Positions 34,650-44,900 of a stretch of DNA of 64,000 nt are shown in pieces. Source of the stretch: Boesenbergia rotunda (taxonomy: Eukaryota > Streptophyta > Magnoliopsida > Zingiberales > Zingiberaceae); the NCBI GenBank assembly GCA_024364735.1, contig JAGFNQ010004013.1, positions 1 through 64,000 on the forward strand, given 5' to 3'. A program made the position numbers and the translations under genes. The notes below the pieces were generated by a model. That model did not search any database. It was given only the letters and a program-made list of their open reading frames with translations, and was not told the origin of the DNA. Position 1 is the stretch's first letter. The number at the start of each line of letters is the position of its first letter.

Positions 34650-34930
34650 AGCACAACAATACAACAACAACAGTTTAATAAAACTGTTGTATATTGTCAT
34701 AATAAACAACAGTTTCTCACATCAGTTGTTATAAATCCAGCCTATAGACAACGGTTATTTTATAACTGTTGTCGTTGAGTATACATACGACAACACTCAT
34801 GTTATTACTGTTGTCTTTTTACGTATAAGACGAACAACAACAACGGTTAATACTAAAACTGTTGTTAAATTGACATAAGACAACACTTTTTCAAAAAATC
34901 GTTGTCTATTATGTGTTGTTGAATGCAAAA
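34650..34930. repeat. CACTA right subterminal repeat array
   Basis: Repeated CAACAGTT and AACTGTTGT words in both orientations, mirroring the left array. Confidence 0.85.
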
Positions 34931-34955
34931 ATTCTAGTAGTGAGATCCTAACAAG

Positions 34956-34967
34956 TGGTATTAGAGC
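34956..34967 (+). other. Primer-binding site of the SIRE-like element
   Basis: TGGTATTAGAGC, three bases after the LTR end TCCTAACA, differs by one base from the initiator tRNA-Met complement TGGTATCAGAGC. Confidence 0.8.
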
Positions 34968-35020
34968 GAAGGTTCACTCATCTACGGACTAACCGCCGAG
35001 AGAGCAAAAAGCTAGAGGAG

Positions 35021-36596
35021 ATGACGATTGAAGAAAAGTTGGGTGATGACATCAATATTCCACCTCCCTATGATCGCGAGGATTTCGACTATTGGAGAAT
35101 GCGGACAAAGACTTGGTTCGACATGGATTGGAACTACATGATTGCGCTTGAAGAACCATTTGAAGTTCCAAAAGATAAGTATGGAAAAAGGCTCCGACCA
35201 AGATATTGGACCAAGGAGCAACAAGCACAATCAAAAGCAAACGAAACGGTAATCTCAATTTTACTTAGTATTTTGCCTAATGAAATAATTAGTGGTGTAG
35301 GTGAATACAAAAGTGCACATGAGTTATGGAACAAGATGGTAGCATTCCATGAGAACCCTACACATAATCAATTAGTGGAAGAGATCGACGAAGTGAGTTC
35401 AACATCCGAAGAAAAGGAGAAAGGGGAAAAGAAAAAGATTCATCAATATCATCAAGTGAAGTGGCACAAGAAAGCGAGAGATCATCCACTTCATCAAGGG
35501 AAGAAGAAGAGGTCTCCACTTCAAGAATTGAGAGGGAGGAGAGACCCTCATCAATACCGGAGCAAGAAGAAACCTCAACCTCCACCAAAGCAAGGACAAA
35601 AGACCACATCATTTGCTTTGGATGCAACAAGAGGGGACACTACAAGGATAAGTGTCCATTAGGTAAAAAGGAGGTAAACCCTAAACCCAAGTCCATTCAT
35701 TTAAAATCTAACATGGGTTGTAGGGAAAAGAAGGAGAAAAAGCACATTAGATGCTTCACATGTGGAGAGCTAGGGCACTATCACACCAAATGTCCAAGAA
35801 AAGAAGAGCTCAAGAAATTGGAACATTTAAGAAAATGGGAAAAAGAAGAAAAGAAGAAAAGCTCACATCAAGGGGGAGCTACAAGGGTAAGGGAGGTAAT
35901 CCCTAACTTTAAGAATGTTTCAAATTTCTCTATGTATACTAGAAATAATGAAAAATGCTTACCTGTGCGTAATTTTGGTTTCAAGTATCAAAATAAAAAT
36001 AGAGTTACTATTGCGTGCCAAAATTCTAAGGAATTCATATATCATGATCAATCTAGAACATTTAGACCTAAAGACCAAGACATTAACCCTAAGAAAGAGA
36101 GACACATGCCTAGACAAGTGGGTAGATCTAGGAATGCCCAAAATGGACATGATAATGCTAAGGTAAGGAGCCTAGAAAGGGAAAATCAAGCTTTAAGGGC
36201 AAAGCTTAATAAATTAGAAAAGAACCTAGATAGACTCATTATGGGATCCAAGGGGTTAGGCATTGTGTCGGATGGTCAAAGCCTTAACAATGATAGATTG
36301 GGTTTGGGATATCAATCTAGGAGATCAAATGGTAGTGAAAAATCATATGCAAAGTTGTCATATGATTATAGCAAAGGAAAGCCAAAAATGGCAAGGAAAT
36401 GCAAATTAAAGGAAAGAAGAAGGATTTAGTCAAAGAAAAGGTATATAAAGTCAAGAAGGTTAGAGTTGTAGGTCAAGAAGCAACGGAGGTACACCGGTGT
36501 GGTCTTGCCATTATGGATGAGTCACCTAGGGAGGTGACTAAGGCTAAGAGCTCAAGGGAGAGCTCTAGAGGTCAAGATAGGATCCATGGTCAATGA
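35021..36596 (+). pseudogene. SIRE-like Gag with two zinc knuckles, two frameshifts
   Basis: Likely start ATG 35021 (MTIEEKLGDD). A UBN2/retrotran-gag-like region covers about residues 15-125 (FDYWRMRTKTW, then SAHELWNKM). The frame shifts once in an A-rich run near 35430 and the protein continues in another frame to 36429. That part contains an acidic Ser/Glu stretch and CCHC knuckles CFGCNKRGHYKDKC and CFTCGELGHYHTKC, then a coiled-coil-like segment (RSLERENQALRAKLNKLEKN, near 36165). A second shift near 36400 restores a lysine-rich tail to 36596. Gag would form the particle and package RNA. No protease motif follows, and no pol is present before the LTR. Confidence 0.82.
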
Positions 36597-37496
36597 ATCT
36601 TAGGAGGATTTCTCCAAGAGGACTAGATGGACTATGGAATGTGCCAGAGGATTTGGAAGACTAGTGTGAGTTTTAATCCTAGGGGTTTGGCACATAAAAA
36701 AGGAGTTTTATGGATAAAAAGATGAAAGTGTGACTGTATTTCTTGGAAATTGATGTTCAATGTCAAGATGTCATATAAATCAATGCTAGGGATGCATTGG
36801 GATTGAGGATGAGAAGATACATCAAGAAGAGAGCAAAACTAGGACTTTTGGCCAAGGATGTATTGAACAAATTAATAGATAGTTTTGGATTTCGTGTCAA
36901 ACTTGAGATTGGGAATGGATTTACTTGTAAACATATTTTTTCCCAAGTAGACATGAGTGCCACAAATCTCTCCATGAAATTTCAAATTTTTTTGGAGATT
37001 TGTGGAATTAATTGTGTATTTCTGAATTTAGGACAGAAAAGCTGGAATTAGGGTACTAGTCGACTGGTTCAAAATCAGTCGACTGGTCTAGTGCAAATCA
37101 GAAACTAAAGTATTCGAAGATACCAGACTGATCTTTCTGTTTGGTTTGCCAGTCGACTGCCCCTGGTGGGGCAGTTGACTGATCTGCGATTGGCTTTAAA
37201 AGAAATAGCCGCGTAGGGGTGGCCGAACCTAGGGTTTCAGCGCCACTCCCTGCGAGTTCTTCTCTCCCTCGATCTCCCATTCAGCTCCCAAGCCTTCCCC
37301 AAGCTCTAAAATCACATTCCTAGTCTTCCTCCAACTCGGATCTAAGCCTAGGGAAAAAAGGGCATCTTCCTTAAGTCAATCACAATCATTTTTCACCATG
37401 TAACGAGCAGGGAAAAGGTAACGAGTTGTTTGCCTCACTTCTCTCAAATCATTCATGATTTATAGCTAACTCTCTCCTTTTGCATGTTTTCTTTGT
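36597..37496 (+). other. Non-coding internal region between gag and second ORF
   Basis: 36720-37180 is homologous to 19430-19810 of the related element and contains paired CAGTCGACTG-type motifs (37058-37085, 37151-37171). 37190-37340 is GC-rich and looks like a 5' leader (TGGCTTTAAAAGAAATAG just upstream could serve as a TATA region). This suggests the second ORF carries its own promoter and leader, although no transcript evidence is available. Confidence 0.5.
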
Positions 37497-38678
37497 TTGT
37501 ACTCTTCATTTGGGGTTATTTTTGATGCATGCATGGGTAAATTGCATTTTAGAGTTGTCCAAAAGAGAAGGTTGGGTGAGGGATCATCCCAACAGGGTCT
37601 TACAGATCCTGAGGCACCTCGATTCCAGTCCGAGGAATGCCGACGGGGATTTGCAAATACCGACTTTGTATTAATGAATTGTAGGTACTTTAACCGGTCC
37701 TATTTCCAAGAGAAAACCCCCCACATTGCTGAGATGATCACCTATTTTGATCTAGAGCAGCTGGTGTATTGTCAGCACTATGTTAACCTTGACTTGTGTA
37801 AAGAGTTTTATGGCAACCTTACATGCATTAGTCCTGATGATGGGACTTATGAGTCCATGGTAGCGGGAGTTACCATTCCCTTCACATCTGCAGTATTAGG
37901 GTTATTTTTAGAGTGTAGGGCCTCCAATAACCCCTTTACATATTTCCCTAAAGTCATTGAGCCCTTGACCTTGTATAATGTCACTGTTGATCAAGTTCAC
38001 CGTTATTATTTCCATAATAATCTTCACCCTCTTCTAGATCGTATCTTCGAAGCCAAGCGCATGACTCCTATTAACAACGTATTATACAAAATTATTTTAG
38101 ATTGCATTTTACCTATTATCACCAAGGGAAGGTCGAAGATTTGGCTGCCTCACTTGGTAATGATGTATGCATTAGAGAGATGGTTAGATATTGACATCAC
38201 CTTGCATATATTTGCATCCATTGTCCATTTTTCACATGAGGTCAAGGGAAAGATCTACATGTCTTTCGGTTATATTTTGACCGAATTCTTTGAGTCTAGA
38301 GGTATTTGCACTACTAGGAGTCAGGTGCATCGTCTGTCCAAGGACTACGATCAGATCGGTTCACGACAGCTGTCCTTGGCGGGGATTGAGTGCCAGCAGG
38401 GGGTGATGGTTTGGCGACAACGTCCTGCCTCTTCCGGTTCAGATGATGAGGAGCTTGCTGCTGCTGCTGGGGTTACATAGGAGCAGTTCTCCCTACTGCA
38501 GTCAGAGGTACATGGTCTTAGGGTGGACTTTCAGACTTTTCAGCAGCACTAGGAGGGTCTCAGAAGCGACTTTCAAAGGTTCCAGCAGCGCCAGGACGAG
38601 ATGTATGCGATGATGCAGCAGTGGAACCTCATGTATCAGGCCCCTCCTCCTCCTCCTCCCCCAGGCGATGACATGTAG
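37497..38678 (+). pseudogene. Second ORF of the SIRE-like element, unknown protein ('putative plant transposon protein'-like)
   Basis: The longest frame (327 codons, 37497-38480) stays open through a helical, aromatic-rich domain (TDFVLMNCRYFNRSYFQE at about residues 55-72; EFYGNLTC; VAGVTIPFTS; LPHLVMMYALERW). It then reads on past TAG 38478 and a second TAG near 38553 through a Gln-rich coiled segment (QSEVHGLRVDFQTF) to a proline run and the stop at 38676-38678. Both internal stops could be CAG to TAG. No catalytic motif of protease, RT or integrase is present. The layout (REFYANL-like motif, a mid-domain, then a helical end) recalls the 'putative plant transposon protein' domain, but I am not certain. 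The true start may lie upstream or be spliced. Function unknown. Confidence 0.5.
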
Positions 38679-39655
38679 TGCAGATTGATTTGGTGATACC
38701 AGTGTTGAGAGTGTGTAGCTTGAGTTTTATATTTTATCTCTCAAACACTTAATTTGGTAATGTAATGGTTGAAAACTTCGGGGCTATGACCCTTGTTTTT
38801 TTTTGCTTGAGTATGGGTTTATGTGAAACCTTGTATTTATGCTTTCATATTGCTTATATGCTTTCAATTCATAACTTGATATTGCTCATATGGAATGATG
38901 TTATCTTGCTATTATGGGCATAGAAAAATTGTTATATGTGTATATCTATCTATAGATAAGGGATTAGAAAGGAGAGGTTTTTATCATGTACCTTATCTTG
39001 AGAATATATATAAAGAAAAGGAGAGATTTGAAAACAATTCTATATTTGAAATGGTACAGGATGAGCTTGGCAAACACATAGAATCAAATGTAGGCTTGAG
39101 AGTTGATACAAAATGATGGTTTTTTCAAAGAATTGAAGTTTTTATCAAAAGTCAAGCATATTTGGTATTTTTCATGAAACTATATTTTTCTAGGGTAGGT
39201 TATATCTTAACAAATATGCTTGCAAAGTTTTAAATTTTTCTAAAATTTATGGAATTTTCTAGGGGTTTCTGAATTTAGGCTGAAAATTCAGAGTTACTGA
39301 GTATCAGTCGACTGCCCTCTGTGGGTTTGCGAATTGAAGGCACCAGTCAACTGATGCTGGATCAGTCGACTGCTCCTTCTGATTGTCGATTTCTGAGGGT
39401 TTTTTAGAAATATAATAGGTTCTTATCGACACTAGGGCTAGGATTGCTTGGGGCAATCGTTTTGATGGTGTCAAAGGGGGAGAACTTGTGGTGTTAAGAT
39501 AGGTTTGACTTAACTTGCTGTTGTGGAAAATTGAAAATTATGTGAAGGGCATAGGTTAAGGGGGAGGGCATGTTTATGTCTCATAATGTGCTATGTCTTT
39601 AATTTTCAATTGTTATTGTTGTTTTTGCCCCTAACATAAACATATTGCCACACAT
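38679..39655 (+). other. 3' non-coding internal region of the SIRE-like element
   Basis: AT-rich, with paired CAGTCGACTG-type motifs at 39303-39374 and purine blocks (AAAGGGGGAGAAC, AAGGGGGAGGGC) typical of SIRE tails. The stretch 39140-39390 looks weakly similar to 36890-37170, so the second ORF may be flanked by a degenerate duplication. The 38895 ORF (73 aa) is not credible. Confidence 0.5.
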
Positions 39656-39667
39656 CAAAAAGGGGGA
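39656..39667 (+). other. Polypurine tract of the SIRE-like element
   Basis: AAAAAGGGGGAG directly before the 3' LTR. The LTR's first bases (TGTT) are missing here, so the tract runs straight into GGGGCAATCG. Confidence 0.75.
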
Positions 39668-40404
39668 GGGGCAATCGACCCAAGTATGATCGGGAGGATC
39701 AAGGGTTTTGATGTGTGTGTGTCAATATGATTAAGTTAGGGTTTCATGTTGATCTAATATGTGTATGTGAGTGTGCAGGTTTGCAGGATACACATAGGCT
39801 TGGTTGGATGTCTTCAGGTACGGTGAAGGGTGGCATGGAGGCAAGCCGTGGGCTTGTGTGCGCATCTGAGGGACCATGGACAAAGCAGGGACGATGAGCC
39901 GAGGGACACGGACTTCGAGGCGTACGTGCAGGATGGCATGAAGGCAAGCCGAGGGCTTATGTGCGCATCTGAGGGACGAGGGCCAAAGTCGAAGAGGGCT
40001 TGAAGGCAATAGATCGAGGCTGCTGGAGCAAGAACGATGAGCCGAGAGACGCGGACTTTGAGGCATGCGTGAAGGATGGCATGGAGGCAAGCCAAGGGTT
40101 TATGTGCGCATCTGAGGGATAGGAGCCGAAGACGAAGAGGGCGTGAAGGTAACATATCGAGGCTGCTGGATGAAGAGTCAACCAAGTCGTGAGGGTTCAA
40201 GTACTGAGAGAATTATACTCGGGAACTAAGTCATGAGGGTTCGAGTGCGGACAGAAATGTACTCAGGAAGGGTAACCCTAGACTTAGGGATGGACCAGTC
40301 GACTGATCCAGGATCAGTCGACTGGTAGTGACTAGAATTCAAAAAGTCAGGCGGTGATATTCGAATTCAGAGTGGACCAGTTGACTGGTGCTAGACCAGT
40401 CGAC

Positions 40405-41855
40405 TGATAATTAGCAATTTGATGGATAAATTTTATGCAATTAGTGAGGGAATTTGGGGCTCTGGGGGTGCATTTGTTTATGAAATTATGCACAATTAGT
40501 AATAGTGTGTATTTTCATTAGTTAATTAATCTTCTTGCATTTTTACACTCATATTTCATTCTAATTTCTTTTTGGACAGCTTATGAATCATCGGATCAAA
40601 AGGGCACTTCCAGGGCTAGGATGGATCCATAAAGAATGACATCGGGCTCAAAATTCGTTCTGTTGGTGTCCTGATCGGTCTCCAATCCGATCAGGGAAGG
40701 TCTGATCGGTCCCGTGACCGATCAGAAGAGGCTGGCACAGAAGAACCCCAAACTTCAGCTACTCATCAGATCCTGATCGGTCCTCAGCCCGATCAGGGAG
40801 GTGCCTGATCGGTCCTCAGTCCTATCAGGGGTCATCCAATCCGATCAGGGGTCATCCAGTCCGATCAGGGAGCTTCCAGACCGATCAGTAGCTGTCTAGA
40901 TGCGATCGGATGCGCTTGTCATCACGACCCTCCACTTGGATATAGCAACGACAATTGATGGAGATTCCTTGCAAGTGATATCTGCCACTCATCAAAGGAA
41001 ATCAAGGGTGGAAAGGAGGAGTAGAAAAGGGAGTTAGGGCAGCCAAAGAAGGGGATCTGGATCTCATCCACACGGGAACGCAGGGGAGAAGCGATGGAGG
41101 AAGGAAGCTACTGCTCGATCAGTTCTCTGGGGATTAACAGCTTGGACAGGCCTTCTTCTTCGTCTCCACAGCCCATTCCCTCCTCTACTCCGGCTGAGAA
41201 GCAATCGGCTTCGTCGGAGCAGAGTTTCTTCCACCGAGCAACCTATTTTAGCTTCCTTTTTATTGTTTCATCTTGTTTACTTGCTGTAGAACAAAGTTTG
41301 CACTTCCCTTTCATTTGTTTTCGAATTTCTACTATTTTCCAGCTTAGAACTGCAATTTCCAATTTAGTATCAAAGTTTCCAGCTTAGTTTCCCAATTTTA
41401 CAGCTTGTCTTTGTAGGAATTTTCCATGTCTTCAAACTTTTACTACTTGAATGCAAGAGGGTTGTCGAATTGATCAAATCACGCATGTGTTTGGTGATGA
41501 AATCTATTGCCTTCTAGTCAGAAATTTTATATGAATCCTTGCTGATTTGATTTCTGTTTGTTAGTGTTCCTTTGGTGTCCCTTACATTTAATTAGCTTAG
41601 ACTTCAAATCCAAATAGTTAAGGCTATTAGGTAGAAGTTCGTAGCTAATTTTAATTGCTTTGTTATCCTCAAAATCCAAGGAAACATGTTTTGTTTAGCT
41701 CGTTTTCATTTTTCTGCAATTTACGACTTTTATAGGCCAAAGAAGTGCATGCATCATATTGGGTCCTTGAGAGACGATTCGGTTCAACTATTACTACAAA
41801 AGTGCTTGAAACGAGAAAATTAATTGAAACCGTAACACGACTAAAATGGTTATCA
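40405..41855 (+). repeat. Athila 5' LTR (1451 bp)
   Basis: It contains a cluster of imperfect palindromes of the form CTGATCGG...CCGATCAG (40668-40890). It carries one extra 21-bp unit (TATCAGGGGTCATCCAATCCG, near 40831) relative to the 3' LTR. The 97-aa ORF at 41094 is present in both LTRs (50040 in the other); I see no reason to call it a gene. Confidence 0.92.
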
Positions 41856-41859
41856 ATTT

Positions 41860-41877
41860 TGGCGTCGTTGCCGGGGA
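41860..41877 (+). other. Athila primer-binding site
   Basis: TGGCGTCGTTGCCGGGGA, four bases after the LTR. It is one base from TGGCGCCGTTGCCGGGGA, the known Athila-type site complementary to tRNA-Asp. Confidence 0.85.
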
Positions 41878-41977
41878 CCCTTTTATTATGTTTGTTTATT
41901 TTTAGGTCTTGCAATAATTCTGAATTTTCTGGTTAATTCTTGCACCTCACTAATTTTCTCCATTTGGTGTGTAGTGC

Positions 41978-44900
41978 ATGACCAGGTCTTCCTACTCCAG
42001 CTTAGCTGATTTAGATCCTGAGATAGAAAGGACCTTCCACGCACAGAGGAGAGCTCAGCTAGAGATTTCTAGACTGTCTACCAGTAGCAACCCTTTGTCA
42101 GAATTTCAGATGGCGAATAATAGAACCATGAGGGAGCTTGCAGCACCAGAGCTGGCTTTTCAGTGTATCCAGTACCCTTAGTTGGAGGTTGATTTTGAGC
42201 TACGTTACAGACTCATTCATCTACTTCCAAAGTTTCATGGCTTAGCTGGTGAGGACCCCACTAGACATCTCCAGGAGTTTCACACTGTATGCTCCACTAT
42301 GAAGCCACATGGTATTGCTGAAGAAGACATCAACTTGAGAGCTTTCCCGTTTTCACTTGTGGATGGAGCAAAGGACTGGTGGTACACCTTACCCCATGCT
42401 TTAGTTACTTCTTGGGTCGAAATGAAGAAAGTTTTCTTGGAGAAATTCTTCCCAGCTTCAAGGACTACTGCCATTAGGAAGAGTATCTGTGGAATACAGC
42501 AGATTTCTGGAGAGACACTGTATGAGTATTGGGAGCACTTCAAGAAACTTTATTCTAGCTGTCCCCACCATCAAATCAGTGAGCAGCTAATCATTCAATA
42601 CTTCTATGACGGACTTCTTCCCATGGACAGGAGTATGGTGGACGTTGTTAGCGGAGGGGCCTTAGTGAACAAAACACCTGAGGAAGCTAGAGAGTTGATT
42701 TCTATTATGGCAGCAAATTCTCAACAGTTTGGGAGCCGTCTGTTGGTGCCTAAAGGAGTACATGAGATCACATGACAGAATATGGAAACTCAAGAGGTGA
42801 AGGTTAATCTTCAGGATTTGACTTCTCTCCTTAGGCAGATGACTCTCCTTCAGACTGCTCAGCAGCCCTCAGCTCAAGTAGCCCAAGAAATGAGGATTTG
42901 TGGACTTTGCAGTAGCACCTCTCATCCTACAGATTTATGCCCCTAGGTGCAGGTTGATGATGGATCTTATCTTGCAAGTCAAGTGGCGGCAACAAATGCT
43001 TTTCAGTCCAAGCCTCAACCTTTCCAATCTCAACCTTATGGATACAGAGATCATCCTAATCTGAGGTATGGGAATACATCACATCAACAGCAGCCGTATC
43101 AGCCACCACTTCCTGTTGCGCCACCTGCAGTTCAGAGACCGCCAGGATTTTATAGTAGTCCAACTCCGCCAAGAGTTCCACCGGTTCAGCAACAAAAACC
43201 AGAACTTTCACTCACTCTGGAGCCACTTCTCACTCATTTACAGCAGCAACAAGAGAGGAGTTTTCAGCAGTCGAGCACTCAGATTAGCGCTCAGATTCAG
43301 CAATAAGAGAGAAATTTTCAACAGTTTAGCGCTCAGATTAGCACTCAATTTCAGCAGCATTAGGGGGACTATAGACAATATCAGAGTAGGACTGATGCTT
43401 CCATTCAGAACATGGAGCGATAAATTGGACAATTATCATCCGCCATCAGTCAGATACAAGCTCAAGGATCTTGTCAGCTACATTCTCAGTCTATTCCAAA
43501 CCCTAGGGGGAATGTCAGTGCTATCACACTCCGAAGTGGACGGGTTACACAAGAGGCTTCTACCCCACAGATTTCTACAGTACCAGAGGTTGATCTTTCG
43601 AGGTCTCAGACGGGAGTAGAGCCAGAGTCACTTCCACTGCCAGAGCCACCCATTCAGTTACCTTTCCCTCAGAGGGCAGTTGGTCCAAGGAAAAATGCTG
43701 ATTCAGACAAGACACAGGAGCTTCAGGAGCTGATTGACATTTTTAGCAAAGTAGAGGTGAACATCCCATTGCTCAGAGTGATCAGACACATTCCCAAGTA
43801 TGCTAAGTTTCTAAAGGATCTGTGCACTCACAAGAAGAAGCTGAAAGGGACAGAGTTGGTCAGTATGGGAAAGAATGTCTCAGCTATGATCCAACCAATG
43901 CCTCAGAAATGCAAAGACCCAGGGGTTTTCACAGTACCGTGCGTGATTGGAGACTGCATGTTCGAGGATGCTATGCTAGACTTAGGAGCCTCCATCAATG
44001 TCATGCCCAAGTTAGTGTTCATCTCTTTAGGCATTGGACCATTACAGCCTACTGGGGTGGTCATTCAGTTGGCCAACCGCAGTTTTGCTCATCCAGCTGG
44101 AGTCATAGAGGACGTATTGGTGAAAGTCAAAGATTTGATATTCCCAGCCGATTTTATGGAGAAGGACCTAACCTCCAGCTCAGCTCCATTGATTTTGGGA
44201 CTCCCATTTCTGAAGACGGCAAGGACCAAGATCGATGTTCATGCAGGGACGCTCACCATGGAGTTTAGGGACACAGTAGTTCAGTTCTCCATCCTTGACG
44301 CGATCAGATATCCCGCCGAGGATCATTCGCTGCTGGGCATTGACGTGTTAGACACACTAGATTCTGAGGAGGCAGATGGCACGGATTCAGATCTAGCCTA
44401 CACAGAGGATTCAGATGAGGATGATGATGATAGTGGTGGATCAGCTTTAGTCTGTGACACTATCCAGGTGGATGACGCTGAGGTGTCTGCATTGGAGGCA
44501 GGTACTGAAAAATTGCTTCCATCAGTCTTGAAACCCCCAAAGCTTGCTTTGAAGCCCCTACCTGAGCACTTGAAGTATGCCTACCTAGGAGAGAACGAGC
44601 AGTTGCCAGTCATCATTGCTCAGCATCTTGAGCCAGGTCAAGAGAAAAGGCTACTAGATCTTCTACGGGTGTATCAGAGGGCTATTGGGTGGACCATTGC
44701 AGATATACCAGGGATTAGCTCATCCATTTGCATGCACCGGATTTTCTTAGAGGAGGGTGCAAGGCCGGTGAGACAACCACAGCGCATACTCAACCCACTT
44801 ATTCTAGATGTGGTCAAGAAGGAGGTAACCAAGCTACTACAGGCTGACATTATATATCCTGTCTCCGACAGTCAGTGGGTGAGTCCAGTGCAGGTGGTCC

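Larger units (their letters stand above)
30983..34945. mobile_element. Non-autonomous CACTA transposon carrying gene fragments
   Basis: It spans 30986-34942 (3957 bp). Ends are CACTACTAGAA and TTCTAGTAGTG, with imperfect terminal inverted repeats of about 28 bp, and a 3-bp TSD AGA at 30983-30985 and 34943-34945. Subterminal regions (about 31004-31440 and 34650-34930) hold many inverted copies of CAACAGT/ACTGTTG, the kind of transposase-binding arrays seen in En/Spm elements. No transposase is visible. The interior carries minus-strand exons of a NIP30-like gene and a GC-rich 5'-leader-like block, making this a Pack-CACTA. Confidence 0.9.

Noticed and set aside
39731..40200. Long minus-strand ORFs (up to 145 aa) in both LTRs of the SIRE-like element
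   Set aside because: They follow the ~110 bp tandem array and occur in overlapping frames; they are repeat artefacts in U3.
41094..41387. 97-aa ORF conserved in both Athila LTRs (also 50040-50333)
   Set aside because: Conservation is explained by LTR duplication during one insertion; there is no domain.
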